Part shown: in pieces, positions 1-7,667 of the stretch
Position numbering within the stretch: position 1 is the stretch's first letter
Layout of the letters: every line of letters begins with the position of its first letter
Source of the DNA: Bacteroidales bacterium
GTDB taxonomy: Bacteria; Bacteroidota; Bacteroidia; Bacteroidales; F082
DNA: 64,000 bases
Direction of reading: 5' to 3'
Assembly: GCA_029983675.1 (NCBI GenBank)
Contig: JASBYY010000001.1
Coordinates: 1 to 64,000 of the forward strand
Notes under the pieces: generated by a model
What the model saw: the letters and a program-made list of their open reading frames with translations, nothing else
Told to the model about the DNA's origin: nothing
Database searches by the model: none
Position numbers and translations under genes: made by a program

Positions 1-121
1 CATTCGTTTTTGGTCGCAAATTTACAAATTTTAGGCAAACTATCAATCAATCATTAAAGTATTATTGCTCAAGTAACTTCAAATCCAATTTATAATTTTG
101 TGTTTCATATCGTTATCTATC

Positions 122-168
122 ATCAGCGAGTTAGTGGATTCAAGTTCTAATCCACTTGCCGCTGATAT
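122..168. other. Long imperfect hairpin at the 5' side of the intron remnant
   Basis: ATCAGCG pairs with CGCTGAT around an internal loop, and AGTGGATT (133-140) pairs with AATCCACT (149-156). It could be part of intron domain I, or a terminator-like insertion site, since some group II introns insert next to terminators. No T-tract follows. Upstream bases 1-121 show no supported gene. Confidence 0.35.
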
Positions 169-618
169 CTGGCTTGACGAACAGAAACTTGATATTAAGG
201 CTCAAAGTGTGGGTGAGTCTGCCAAACAAGACAAAGCCCAATGGCTACACGGAACACGCAGAGTAAATCAAGCAGGTACAAGATAGAGAGAATACGTCCA
301 TAACTGGGGAGGTTCCGAGGTTGAGCCTATCAAGGGCAAGCAGTAACAACGAGCCTTGAGAAGTCAGTAGAAGTCATAGTACCTCTCGGTAACGATCTTG
401 CAAACACACTAAACGTAAGAATTCTCATAATAGAGGGAAGGACTGAACCGTGCAATGTGATGTCAACCAACGGAAGCACAAAGGAGGCATAGGAATCAAA
501 AGTCCGTAAGGAGTTTCTTGTCGCCCGATAGGTCGGAAACCGACAATAGGCAAGAGAGGTATCACTTCAAGGCATGCCCGATTGCAACATCATGCACATG
601 TGAATGTCAAAGCGTGGA

Positions 619-650
619 ACCGCCGTATGCCGAACGGCACGTACGGTGGT
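619..650 (+). ncRNA. Group II intron domain V
   Basis: A 9-bp lower helix (619-627 with 642-650), a two-base CG bulge at 640-641, and a 4-bp upper helix (628-631 with 636-639) closed by the tetraloop GAAC. This is the canonical domain V layout. The catalytic triad position at 621-623 reads CGC. The tetraloop is GNAC rather than the usual GAAA. Confidence 0.8.
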
Positions 651-676
651 GAGAGAGGTCAGTAAACATGAAAACA

Positions 677-711
677 GGAGGCAAACACCTTTTATGATTA
701 GTGTTACCTCC
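677..711 (+). ncRNA. Group II intron domain VI with bulged branch-point A
   Basis: GGAGG (677-681) pairs with CCTCC (707-711) and AACAC pairs with GTGTT (701-705), leaving a single unpaired A at 706 in the 3' strand, the position of the lariat branch point in domain VI. The expected 3' splice site follows within about 8 bases. Confidence 0.7.
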
Positions 712-815
712 TACTCGATTCATGCTGTTTTTTTCGGTACGGTGCCCAAAACAGGTTGGTGTTTCTCCTATAATGATAATGTGCCTTCGCAACCTGTTGA
801 AAGTGCGAAATGAAA

Positions 816-1862
816 TCATTCTTCGTTGTTGTCGCAGCGTTGTCCGGCATATTGCTGCACTTCGTCGTGCTTATAGACCAGCTCAATGCCCGCCTGACGG
901 AACATGTCTTCCGATTCGGCGCCATCGTGGTATTTCCGTTCGCACACCACCCTGACGATGCCGCAGTTGATGATGAGCATGGCGCAGGTCCGGCAAGGCG
1001 TCATGCGGCAATAAAGAGTGCTGCCGTCTAACATGATGCCCCGACGTGCAGCTTGGCAGATGGCGTTTTGTTCGGCATGAACGGTGCGCACGCAATGCTG
1101 GGTGATGCTGCCGTCCTCGTGGATGGATTTACGAAACAGGTGCCCCACATCGTCGCAATGTGGCAGTCCACGTGGCGATCCGACGTATCCGGTGACCAAT
1201 ATTTGCCGGTCTTTCACAATGACGCATCCGCTACGGCCACGGTCGCATGTGGCGCGTTTGGCCACGGTATCGGCGAGACTTAAGAAATAGTCATCCCACG
1301 ATGGCCTTACATGAAGGTCGATGAGCGCTTTCTCTACTTGCTGTTGCAATTCTGGAATGCTGCCATCGTTTCTGAACAAGAAATCCGCCTCCTTGATGCA
1401 AACCGCCAGATTCTGTTTGTTGGGGTCGGTGGCGTTCATCTCGCGTTCTTCGTTCATCTTAAAGGTCTCGAAGCTAATGGCATCGGTCTCTGATTTCCGA
1501 AGGGTGATGCGCTCGTAGCGTGTCTTTTGATCGGCATCGACGGCAAAAAGGTAAAACCGGCCCTTTTCGCGGAGCGAATAAATTTCACCGGGAGTGCGCA
1601 CGCTTTCGATGACGGCGTTATTCCCGTCTGCTTTGGCGCGTTCGAAAAGCTGGTCTGTGATGTAGCTTGGCGTGTGTTGGGCACGCAGGTCGTTGGCAAC
1701 GGCTGTCAGAGTGTCGCGGTTGACTTCCATGCCACGCCGCTGGATTTCTTCGGCAATGTAGGCGCGTACCGAATAGTGCTTGAAACCTTTCTCTTTGACG
1801 AGATAGTCCACAATGGTACCTTTTCCTGCTCCTAATGTTCCAGTTATTCCTATGATAATCAT
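816..1862 (-). CDS. P-loop nucleoside/nucleotide kinase-like plus deoxycytidylate deaminase fusion
   Basis: A two-domain protein of 348 residues. Residues 1-180 look like a P-loop kinase of the dephospho-CoA/nucleotide kinase type, with Walker A GTLGAGKG at 8-15 right after the first strand. Residues 188-348 are a zinc-dependent deoxycytidylate deaminase domain with HAE at 262-264 and PCRTC at 289-293; H262, C290 and C293 would bind zinc and E264 would be the proton shuttle. The likely role is dCMP to dUMP conversion feeding thymidylate synthesis; the role of the kinase domain is not evident. The next gene on the same strand ends 10 bp upstream of this start, so the two are probably co-transcribed. 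A related P-loop plus deaminase layout occurs in antiphage dC(M/T)P deaminases, but those are longer. Confidence 0.88.
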   Translation of the reverse strand: MIIIGITGTLGAGKGTIVDYLVKEKGFKHYSVRAYIAEEIQRRGMEVNRDTLTAVANDLRAQHTPSYITDQLFERAKADGNNAVIESVRTPGEIYSLREKGRFYLFAVDADQKTRYERITLRKSETDAISFETFKMNEEREMNATDPNKQNLAVCIKEADFLFRNDGSIPELQQQVEKALIDLHVRPSWDDYFLSLADTVAKRATCDRGRSGCVIVKDRQILVTGYVGSPRGLPHCDDVGHLFRKSIHEDGSITQHCVRTVHAEQNAICQAARRGIMLDGSTLYCRMTPCRTCAMLIINCGIVRVVCERKYHDGAESEDMFRQAGIELVYKHDEVQQYAGQRCDNNEE

Positions 1863-1871
1863 ATTCTTACG

Positions 1872-2465
1872 TTATTTTATTTCGTTTTTAATGTCGTCCA
1901 CCCATTTTGATATTTCCACAGGCTTGAATTGTTGCAGGCGCTCAAGGATTTCGTTCGGGTCGTTGCTGACGATGAGATTGTCGCGGTGTTCGCGGCTGAC
2001 ATAACCTTCGGTTACCGCATGGTTCATGAATTGTAGCAGCGAATCATAGTAACCGTTGATGTTGTACAAGGCAACCGGTTTGTCGATAATGCGCAACTGG
2101 CTGAGCACCAATACTTCAAAAAGCTCATCCATAGTGCCGAAACCACCGGGTAGTGCGATAAACGCATCCGAAAGCTCTTCGAGTCGGGTTTTGCGTTCGG
2201 CCATTGTCTCCACTTCAACCAGTTGCGTGATGTCTTTGTAGCCGACTTCCATGTCAAGCAGATAGGTGGGGATGACGCCTACTACGGTTCCTCCTCTTTT
2301 CAGCATGGTGTCGGCAATGATTTTCATCAGTCCCACACTGCCGCCGCCATAATACAGTTCACATCCTTTTTCAAACATCGTATTGGCAAGCAATTCGGCT
2401 TTTTGCCGGTAGATATTGTCGAAGCCCATGCTGCTGCCGCAAAATACGCAGATTTTATTCCTCAT
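1872..2465 (-). CDS. LOG-family nucleotide 5'-monophosphate phosphoribohydrolase (TIGR00730)
   Basis: A Rossmann-like protein of 197 residues with the two LOG-family signatures: a GGGSVGLM segment at 40-47 and PGGFGTMDE at 106-114, which carries the conserved acidic residue. Such proteins release the base from cytokinin-type or other nucleoside monophosphates; the substrate here is unknown. The reading frame is open from a TTG at 2486, but that codon lies inside a promoter -7 box (2484-2491), so the ATG at 2465, preceded by AAAGGA, is chosen; it also places CVFCGSS at the N-terminus as in homologues. Probably the first gene of a two-gene unit with the deaminase fusion. Confidence 0.9.
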   Translation of the reverse strand: MRNKICVFCGSSMGFDNIYRQKAELLANTMFEKGCELYYGGGSVGLMKIIADTMLKRGGTVVGVIPTYLLDMEVGYKDITQLVEVETMAERKTRLEELSDAFIALPGGFGTMDELFEVLVLSQLRIIDKPVALYNINGYYDSLLQFMNHAVTEGYVSREHRDNLIVSNDPNEILERLQQFKPVEISKWVDDIKNEIK

Positions 2466-2483
2466 CGGTGTCCTTTGTTTGTG

Positions 2484-2491
2484 CAAAAATA
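2484..2491 (-). promoter_or_regulatory. Bacteroidota -7 box upstream of the LOG-family gene
   Basis: On the minus strand this reads TATTTTTG, a full match to TAnnTTTG, about 20 bases upstream of the chosen ATG. No convincing -33 TTG is seen 19 bases further up. Confidence 0.55.
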
Positions 2492-2639
2492 AACTATTTT
2501 TACGTCGCTCGGAAAAAGTTGTTCGGATGTTCGGTGGGTTGTCAGCGGTAAACCATTCGCCCGCTCATTCTTCTAAATCATAAATCCGAAATCAGCAATC
2601 AAAAATCCTTGTTGTACAAGTTCAATCAATGCGGATGTT

Positions 2640-2647
2640 TATCTTTG
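2640..2647 (+). promoter_or_regulatory. Bacteroidota -7 box upstream of mtnN
   Basis: TATCTTTG matches TAnnTTTG and lies 22 bases before the mtnN ATG. The -33 element is not obvious. Confidence 0.55.
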
Positions 2648-2669
2648 CACTTTCAATGTCAAAAAGGAA

Positions 2670-3431
2670 ATGAAACGAATATTGGGCATTATGGGTGCCA
2701 TGGCCGAAGAGATTGACGAGGTGAAAACCATGTTGGTGGATGTCAAAAGTGTTGAGGTCGGTGGAAGAGCGTTCTATTCGGGGACGATTAATGGCATCGA
2801 ATGTGTGGTGGTGTTTTCTAAATGGGGAAAGGTGGCGGCTTCCATCACGGCTTCTATATTGATAGGTAGATTTGCAATCACCGAGCTGCTGTTTGTTGGC
2901 ACGGCAGGAGCTTTGGCGGAGGGCTTGAAAATCGGCGACATTGTGGTTGGGCAACGTCTTGTGCAGCATGATCTCGATGCGCGTCCCATGATTCCGCGTT
3001 TCGAACTTCCGCTCTTGAACCGTGTGTATGTCAATAGCGATGTGCGGCTTACCGGATTGGCCGTTCGTGCGGTGTCGAAACTGTTGGATCGTGGTGTGGT
3101 TCAGGTGATGGGTGAGAAGAATGCCAAGGAGTTCAGTATTGTTGCTCCTGCATTGGTGTTGGGCGATATTGCCAGTGGCGACCAGTTTGTCAATAGTGCA
3201 GCAAAACGCAACTCTATTCTTTCGGAACTTCCTGATATTCAATGTGTTGAAATGGAAGGGGCCGCAGTGGCACAGGCTTGTTATGAATTTGATTTGCCTT
3301 TTGCCGTAATCCGTGTTATTTCAGATACCGCCGACCATAACGCGCGTATCGATTTCATCCGCTTTGTGCGTGAAGTCGCCAATGCCTACGCCAAGGCTAT
3401 TGTTAATGAGATGACCCTGTTGTTGGATTGA
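2670..3431 (+). CDS. mtnN: 5'-methylthioadenosine/S-adenosylhomocysteine nucleosidase
   Basis: A 253-residue member of the PNP/UDP phosphorylase family. It starts with the family pattern MKRILGIMGAMAEEI, placing the conserved catalytic acid at E13/E14; the ribose-binding VEMEGAA segment is at 193-199 and the catalytic Asp is in ISDTAD at 217-222. The enzyme cleaves adenine from MTA and SAH, products of polyamine/quorum-signal and methylation chemistry, in the cytoplasm. The start is supported by AAAAAGGA and a TAnnTTTG box just upstream. The gene converges with the M20 peptidase gene, with only 3 bp between the stop codons, and has a few more residues than the roughly 230 typical of the family. 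Confidence 0.92.
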   Translation: MKRILGIMGAMAEEIDEVKTMLVDVKSVEVGGRAFYSGTINGIECVVVFSKWGKVAASITASILIGRFAITELLFVGTAGALAEGLKIGDIVVGQRLVQHDLDARPMIPRFELPLLNRVYVNSDVRLTGLAVRAVSKLLDRGVVQVMGEKNAKEFSIVAPALVLGDIASGDQFVNSAAKRNSILSELPDIQCVEMEGAAVAQACYEFDLPFAVIRVISDTADHNARIDFIRFVREVANAYAKAIVNEMTLLLD

Positions 3432-3434
3432 TGG

Positions 3435-4568
3435 TTAATGCCCTTCTGTCTCTAACCGAATGATTCGGTCGAACAGAGCAATACCGGTTTGCAGAATGTC
3501 ATCAGGGAAGTCGAACCGGATATCGTGCAAAGCGGGTTGCTCCAATCCGGAACCAAGTCCGAAGAATCCGATGGGGCAGACCTGACCAAAGCGCCCGAAA
3601 TCTTCCGACCAGCGGAAAGGATCAGTCAGATAACCAACGAAAAGCCCAAGCTGTGTTGCGGCATTTTCAATGAGATTTACGTTGTTGTCGTTATTGTTGG
3701 TGGCCGAAAAGGCTTCGTGCATACTGAAACTAAAGTCGAACAGGTGATTTTTGGCTTTTGCACGACACATTTCAACGACTTCGTTGGCGAGAAGCTCAAG
3801 ATGTCGGTCGTTGAAGCTACGGAGTGTGAGCCAAAGCTCAGCCATTCCGGGTGCTACGCCGAAGGTCGTCTCGCCAAGGCGTGCGTGTGTGATGACAAAG
3901 GTTGTCAGCGGCTTGACGGCATGCAGCATCTCGCGTTTCTTTTCCAACTGATGGATTAATAGGGCAAGCAGCTCAGATGGACTTTTCCCGGTTTCGGGCT
4001 GCGAGGCATGGGCGATCTTTCCCTCGAAAATCATTTTTAGGCCGAATGAAGCTGCTGCAAAACAGCCCTTGCGGATCAAAACCTGTCCTTTCTCAAATCC
4101 CGGCAGGTTGTGTAGTCCGTATGCAGTGTCGGGAACGATGTCCTTAAATTGCGGGTCGTTCAAGATGGCTTTTGCGCCTTGGCCGGTTTCCTCGGCTGGT
4201 TGAAACAGAAGTACCACTTCGCCATGTTCGGGACGGTGTTGGGAAAGACGTTGTGCCAGGCCGCAAAGAATGGCCGTATGTCCATCGTGACCGCATTTGT
4301 GCGAAATACCTTGGTGTAGCGAACAGTAGGCGAGGCTGTTGGCTTCCGGAATATGCAGGGCATCGATGTCGGCACGAATCATGATGCGTTTTCCGGGGTG
4401 CTGACCGCGGTAGAGGGCTGCCAGCCCGTAGCCGCCCAAGTTTTTGATGAGGAAGTCGGGTTGGGTAGCTTCCATCCATTTGCAAAGAAAACGGTTGGTC
4501 TCGACCTCCTGTCCCGAAAGCTCTGCCAAGGCATGAAGCTGATGTCGGAGTTCGATGATGTCTTTCAT
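3435..4568 (-). CDS. M20-family metallo-amidohydrolase (N-acyl-amino-acid amidohydrolase type)
   Basis: 377 residues, the usual size for M20D amidohydrolases. RADIDALHI at 65-73 and CGHDGH at 92-97 give metal ligands, and the EE pair at 126-127 supplies the catalytic base and a further ligand. A small lid/dimerisation domain fills the middle. Expected chemistry is hydrolysis of an N-acyl or dipeptide amide; the exact substrate (hippurate, N-acetyl-amino acid, aminobenzoyl-glutamate) cannot be told. No signal peptide, so cytoplasmic. Stands alone, convergent with mtnN. Confidence 0.88.
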   Translation of the reverse strand: MKDIIELRHQLHALAELSGQEVETNRFLCKWMEATQPDFLIKNLGGYGLAALYRGQHPGKRIMIRADIDALHIPEANSLAYCSLHQGISHKCGHDGHTAILCGLAQRLSQHRPEHGEVVLLFQPAEETGQGAKAILNDPQFKDIVPDTAYGLHNLPGFEKGQVLIRKGCFAAASFGLKMIFEGKIAHASQPETGKSPSELLALLIHQLEKKREMLHAVKPLTTFVITHARLGETTFGVAPGMAELWLTLRSFNDRHLELLANEVVEMCRAKAKNHLFDFSFSMHEAFSATNNNDNNVNLIENAATQLGLFVGYLTDPFRWSEDFGRFGQVCPIGFFGLGSGLEQPALHDIRFDFPDDILQTGIALFDRIIRLETEGH

Positions 4569-4699
4569 GGGTGCAAAGTTAGAAAATGTTCGTCATACTG
4601 ATATTGTTGCTTTTAGCTGTTAGCCATTCATTTGTTTCATCCCAATTCGAAATTCGAAATCCCTTTTTACCTGTTTGTCGAAGTGTTCGGGCCGGTTCT

Positions 4700-4741
4700 T
4701 TACAAAACAAAAGAAGCGCATTCCATAGGAAGCGCTTCTTT
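4700..4741 (-). terminator. Rho-independent terminator of the 2-oxoacid oxidoreductase operon
   Basis: AAAGAAGCGC (4710-4719) pairs with GCGCTTCTTT (4732-4741). Read on the minus strand the 10-bp stem is followed by TTTTGTTTTGT, 27 bases past the stop codon of the gamma subunit gene. Confidence 0.85.
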
Positions 4742-4767
4742 ATGGAAACGGTTCAAACCCGAAGTGA

Positions 4768-5310
4768 TCAAGCTTCTTTCACGTTGTCCATGCCGACCTG
4801 TACGGCCTGCATGTTCAGCGGAATGAGTTTGTGGGCGCGTTCGGGCAGCGAATGGCGCAGACCTTCTTCAACGTTCTTGTTGTCGATGATGGGTCTGATT
4901 TTCAGGAAAGCGCCTAAGATGATCATGTTGAACACCTTGGCATTTCCCATATCCGATGCCAACTGTGCACCTTCAATGCTGTAAATGTGAATGTCTTTGC
5001 GCGTGGGATTGTGCGTAATGCCGTTCGGGTCGTAGAGGAGATAGCCACCGGGCTTCACTTTACTTTCAAACTTGTCCAACGACTGCTGGTTCAGGATGAC
5101 GGCAGTGTCGAAGGCATTCAGGATGGGCGAGCAAACGCGTTCGTCGCTGACGATGACGGTCACGTTGGCCGTGCCGCCGCGCATCTCGGGACCATACGAA
5201 GGCATCCAGCTGACTTCCTTGTCTTGCATGATGCCACTATAAGCAAGGATCTTACCCATTGACAAGACACCTTGTCCGCCGAAACCGGCTATAATTATTT
5301 CTTCTGTCAT
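4768..5310 (-). CDS. 2-oxoacid:ferredoxin oxidoreductase, gamma subunit
   Basis: 180 residues matching the gamma domain of pyruvate/ketoisovalerate/2-oxoglutarate ferredoxin oxidoreductases: the nucleotide-binding-like GFGGQGV at 9-15 and the PSYGPEMRGGTANVTV stretch typical of the family. It is the last gene of a four-gene operon (delta-alpha-beta-gamma) and starts 16 bp after the beta subunit gene. With the other subunits it oxidatively decarboxylates a 2-oxoacid to an acyl-CoA and passes electrons to ferredoxin. Which 2-oxoacid (branched-chain or 2-oxoglutarate) is not settled by sequence. Confidence 0.92.
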   Translation of the reverse strand: MTEEIIIAGFGGQGVLSMGKILAYSGIMQDKEVSWMPSYGPEMRGGTANVTVIVSDERVCSPILNAFDTAVILNQQSLDKFESKVKPGGYLLYDPNGITHNPTRKDIHIYSIEGAQLASDMGNAKVFNMIILGAFLKIRPIIDNKNVEEGLRHSLPERAHKLIPLNMQAVQVGMDNVKEA

Positions 5311-5326
5311 TGCTTTGTGGTTTTAC

Positions 5327-6136
5327 TTATTTATTAATCAGCTCGAAGTTATCTTTAATGTCACCTAACGGATAGACGGGCAGCATGTTTTCTTGGAGCC
5401 ACTTGTTGGCATCAACGGCGCTCATTTTCCAGTTGGAGTTGCAGTTGGAAACGATTTCAACGAAGTTGACACCGTTTTTGTTTTCCATCTGGTTCTGGAA
5501 GGCTTTCTTGATGGCTTTCTTGCAGTTGCGCACCTTAGCTGCATCATACACGGCTTGACGGGTGACAAAACGGGTTCCGGGAAGCTGTGCCACCAATTTG
5601 GTGATTTGCAGCGGGAAACCATTGTTCGGCGTGCCGTCTTCCCACTGAGGCTTACGTCCGTAAGGCGTGGTGGCGGTCTTCATGCCTTCCAAGGTGGTGG
5701 GAGCCATTTGTCCGCCGGTCATGCCGTAGATACCGTTGTTGACGAAGATCATGGTGATGTTTTCGCCGCGGTTGCAGGCGTGAATGGTTTCGGCAGTGCC
5801 GATGGCAGCCAAGTCGCCGTCGCCTTGATAGGTGAACACGACCTTGTTGGGCCATACGCGCTTGATGCCGGTGGCTAACGCCGGAGCACGTCCGTGGGCG
5901 GCTTCCTGGAAGTCAACGTCGAAATAGTCGTAGGCCATGACGGCGCATCCCACAGGGGCAATACCGATGGTTTCCTCGTCGATGCCGAGTTCTTCAATCA
6001 CTTCGGCGATGATGCGGTGCACGGTGCCGTGACCACAGCCCGGGCAATAGTGGAAACGTTTGTCCGTCAGCAGTTTTGATTTTTCGTAAACCAGATTTTC
6101 CGGTTGGATGATATCTTGCAATGTGATTTCTGACAT
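5327..6136 (-). CDS. 2-oxoacid:ferredoxin oxidoreductase, beta (thiamine diphosphate) subunit
   Basis: 269 residues. CPGCGHG at 31-37 is the start of the ThDP-binding beta domain, and the ThDP/Mg motif runs from GDGD at 105-108 to NNGIYG at 133-138. It lacks the extra cysteines that would bind a cluster in fused enzymes, which fits the separate ferredoxin-like delta subunit at the head of the operon. Separated from the alpha gene by only 3 bp, so probably translationally linked. Confidence 0.93.
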   Translation of the reverse strand: MSEITLQDIIQPENLVYEKSKLLTDKRFHYCPGCGHGTVHRIIAEVIEELGIDEETIGIAPVGCAVMAYDYFDVDFQEAAHGRAPALATGIKRVWPNKVVFTYQGDGDLAAIGTAETIHACNRGENITMIFVNNGIYGMTGGQMAPTTLEGMKTATTPYGRKPQWEDGTPNNGFPLQITKLVAQLPGTRFVTRQAVYDAAKVRNCKKAIKKAFQNQMENKNGVNFVEIVSNCNSNWKMSAVDANKWLQENMLPVYPLGDIKDNFELINK

Positions 6137-6139
6137 GTC

Positions 6140-7225
6140 TTATTCTCCTATAATTTGTTTTTTCATGGCTTCGAGAACTTCTTCAGGCGTGTGGATGATG
6201 CCACCGACACGACCAAAGTGTTCGGCTTTGGCGCGGCCGTTGCAGGCCAGCTTCACGTCTTCAATCATCTGACCGCAGCTCAGCTCGAGGGAAAGGAATC
6301 CCTTGACGCCTTTGGCGATAAGAGCTTCGATGGCTTTCGTCGGGAAAGGCCACAGCGTAATGGGGCGCAGCAGACCGATTTTCATGCCTTCGGCACGTCC
6401 GAGCTGGATGGTCTTCTGGGCGATACGGGCACTCGAACCGTAAGCAACAATGACGTATTCGGCATCGTCGCATTGGATTTCTTCGAAGCGTGTTTCTTTC
6501 TCAGCGATTTCCTTGTACTTTTCCTGTAAGTGACGGTTGTGTTGTTCCATGCGGTTCGAATCCAAGTCAAGCGAGGTGATGATGCGGTGAGGCGTGCCTC
6601 TCTTGCGGCCGGTGGTGGCCCAAGGATACTTGGCCTTGATTTCTTCTTCCGTCATGCGAGGTTTCTGGTCGGGAAGCACCACTTTTTCCATCATCTGACC
6701 GATGGCACCGTCAGAAAGGATACATGTGGCGATACGGTATTGGAAAGCCAGGTCGAAGCCCAAAGCGACGAAGTCGGCCATTTCCTGTACCGATGCGGGT
6801 GCCAGCACGATTTGGTGGTAGTCACCGTGACCACCGCCCTTACAAGCCTGGAAATAGTCGGCTTGCGAAGGCTGAATGGTGCCTAATCCCGGGCCGCCGC
6901 GGACGACGTCGGCATAAACGCAGGGTATTTCAGCACCTGCAATATAAGTGATGCCTTCTTGTTTCAGGCTGATACCAGGACTTGAAGACGAGGTCATGAC
7001 GCGTTTTCCTGCTGCACCAGCGGCGTAAATCATGTTGATGGCAGCCACTTCACTTTCAGCTTGTAGAACGACCATGCCGGTACGTTCGTAAGGGTTCTGT
7101 TCCGAAAGATATTCGATCACTTCCGATTGAGGGGTGATGGGATATCCGAAATATGCATCGGCACCGTAGCGAATAGCGGCTTCGGCCAATGCTTCGTTAC
7201 CCTTCATCAGTTTTAATTCTCCCAT
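6140..7225 (-). CDS. vorB: 2-oxoacid:ferredoxin oxidoreductase, alpha subunit (VorB-like)
   Basis: 361 residues with the pyrimidine-binding domain of ThDP enzymes: the AIRYGADAYFGYPITPQSE segment near the N-terminus and the conserved QAESEVAAINMIYAAGAAG stretch at about 55-75, where the Glu activates the ThDP ring. Length and context match the subunit annotated as ketoisovalerate (3-methyl-2-oxobutanoate) dehydrogenase VorB in Bacteroides; a 2-oxoglutarate enzyme would look much the same. The short gap to the delta gene (35 bp) and the 3-bp gap to beta support one transcript. Confidence 0.9.
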   Translation of the reverse strand: MGELKLMKGNEALAEAAIRYGADAYFGYPITPQSEVIEYLSEQNPYERTGMVVLQAESEVAAINMIYAAGAAGKRVMTSSSSPGISLKQEGITYIAGAEIPCVYADVVRGGPGLGTIQPSQADYFQACKGGGHGDYHQIVLAPASVQEMADFVALGFDLAFQYRIATCILSDGAIGQMMEKVVLPDQKPRMTEEEIKAKYPWATTGRKRGTPHRIITSLDLDSNRMEQHNRHLQEKYKEIAEKETRFEEIQCDDAEYVIVAYGSSARIAQKTIQLGRAEGMKIGLLRPITLWPFPTKAIEALIAKGVKGFLSLELSCGQMIEDVKLACNGRAKAEHFGRVGGIIHTPEEVLEAMKKQIIGE

Positions 7226-7260
7226 TATGTTAGATTTTGAATGTTAGACAATTGTTTTGA

Positions 7261-7485
7261 TTATAGGGCTTTTTTGTAAACCTTGATCACTCCGTCGGGG
7301 CATGTGACGGCGCAACTGGCACATCCTATGCACTTCTCAGGATTTGCCATGAATGAATAATTGTAACCTTTGCTGTTTACTTCTTTTGCCAGTTCGATGA
7401 CACCCAACGGGCAAGCTGTGATGCAAACGCCACAACCCTTGCAACGATCAGTGTCAACAACGATGGCTCCTCTGAATTTTGCCAT
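7261..7485 (-). CDS. 2-oxoacid:ferredoxin oxidoreductase, delta subunit (2[4Fe-4S] ferredoxin)
   Basis: A 74-residue ferredoxin-like protein with two complete clusters, CKGCGVCITACP and CIGCASCAVTCP, separated by about 25 residues. It heads the operon with the alpha, beta and gamma subunits and would carry electrons from the ThDP centre to soluble ferredoxin. A near-match promoter box lies about 46 bases upstream. Confidence 0.93.
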   Translation of the reverse strand: MAKFRGAIVVDTDRCKGCGVCITACPLGVIELAKEVNSKGYNYSFMANPEKCIGCASCAVTCPDGVIKVYKKAL

Positions 7486-7530
7486 AATATTACTAGATTT
7501 AGAATTTTTTGTATTGTCTATTTAAGCGCA

Positions 7531-7538
7531 CGAAAGTA
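7531..7538 (-). promoter_or_regulatory. Probable -7 box of the oxidoreductase operon
   Basis: Minus-strand TACTTTCG is one base from TAnnTTTG and stands about 46 bases before the first gene. No good -33 element. Confidence 0.35.
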
Positions 7539-7667
7539 CACATTTTTCTCCAATTATTGCTTTATTTCCCGAATTATTCTGCTTCATCGCGGATGAATAT
7601 TGTCTGAAACATCAATCCTTGTGCGTGCTCGGAACTGTCATCGGGATTTGTCGGTTTTCCTTAGTCG

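Larger units (their letters stand above)
207..719 (+). mobile_element. Group II intron remnant without reverse transcriptase
   Basis: The 3' end is clear: a domain V hairpin (619-650) and a domain VI hairpin (677-711), ending near 719 in the AY form expected of group II introns. Upstream, 354-492 reads in one frame as SLEKSVEVIV followed by a short tail and a stop, resembling the leader just before the reverse transcriptase in bacterial introns, but no RT, maturase or endonuclease follows. Only about 125 bases separate that stop from domain V, so the intron ORF is absent. The 5' boundary is uncertain: 207-211 (GTGTG) matches the GUGYG start consensus, but this is weak and the true end may lie further upstream or be lost. 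Confidence 0.65.

Noticed and set aside
98..286. A 62-codon frame at the left edge
   Set aside because: No family features; overlaps the hairpin and the probable intron RNA, so more likely non-coding.
2466..2486. TTG start for the LOG-family protein at 2486
   Set aside because: It lies inside the promoter -7 box; the ATG at 2465 has a ribosome-binding site.
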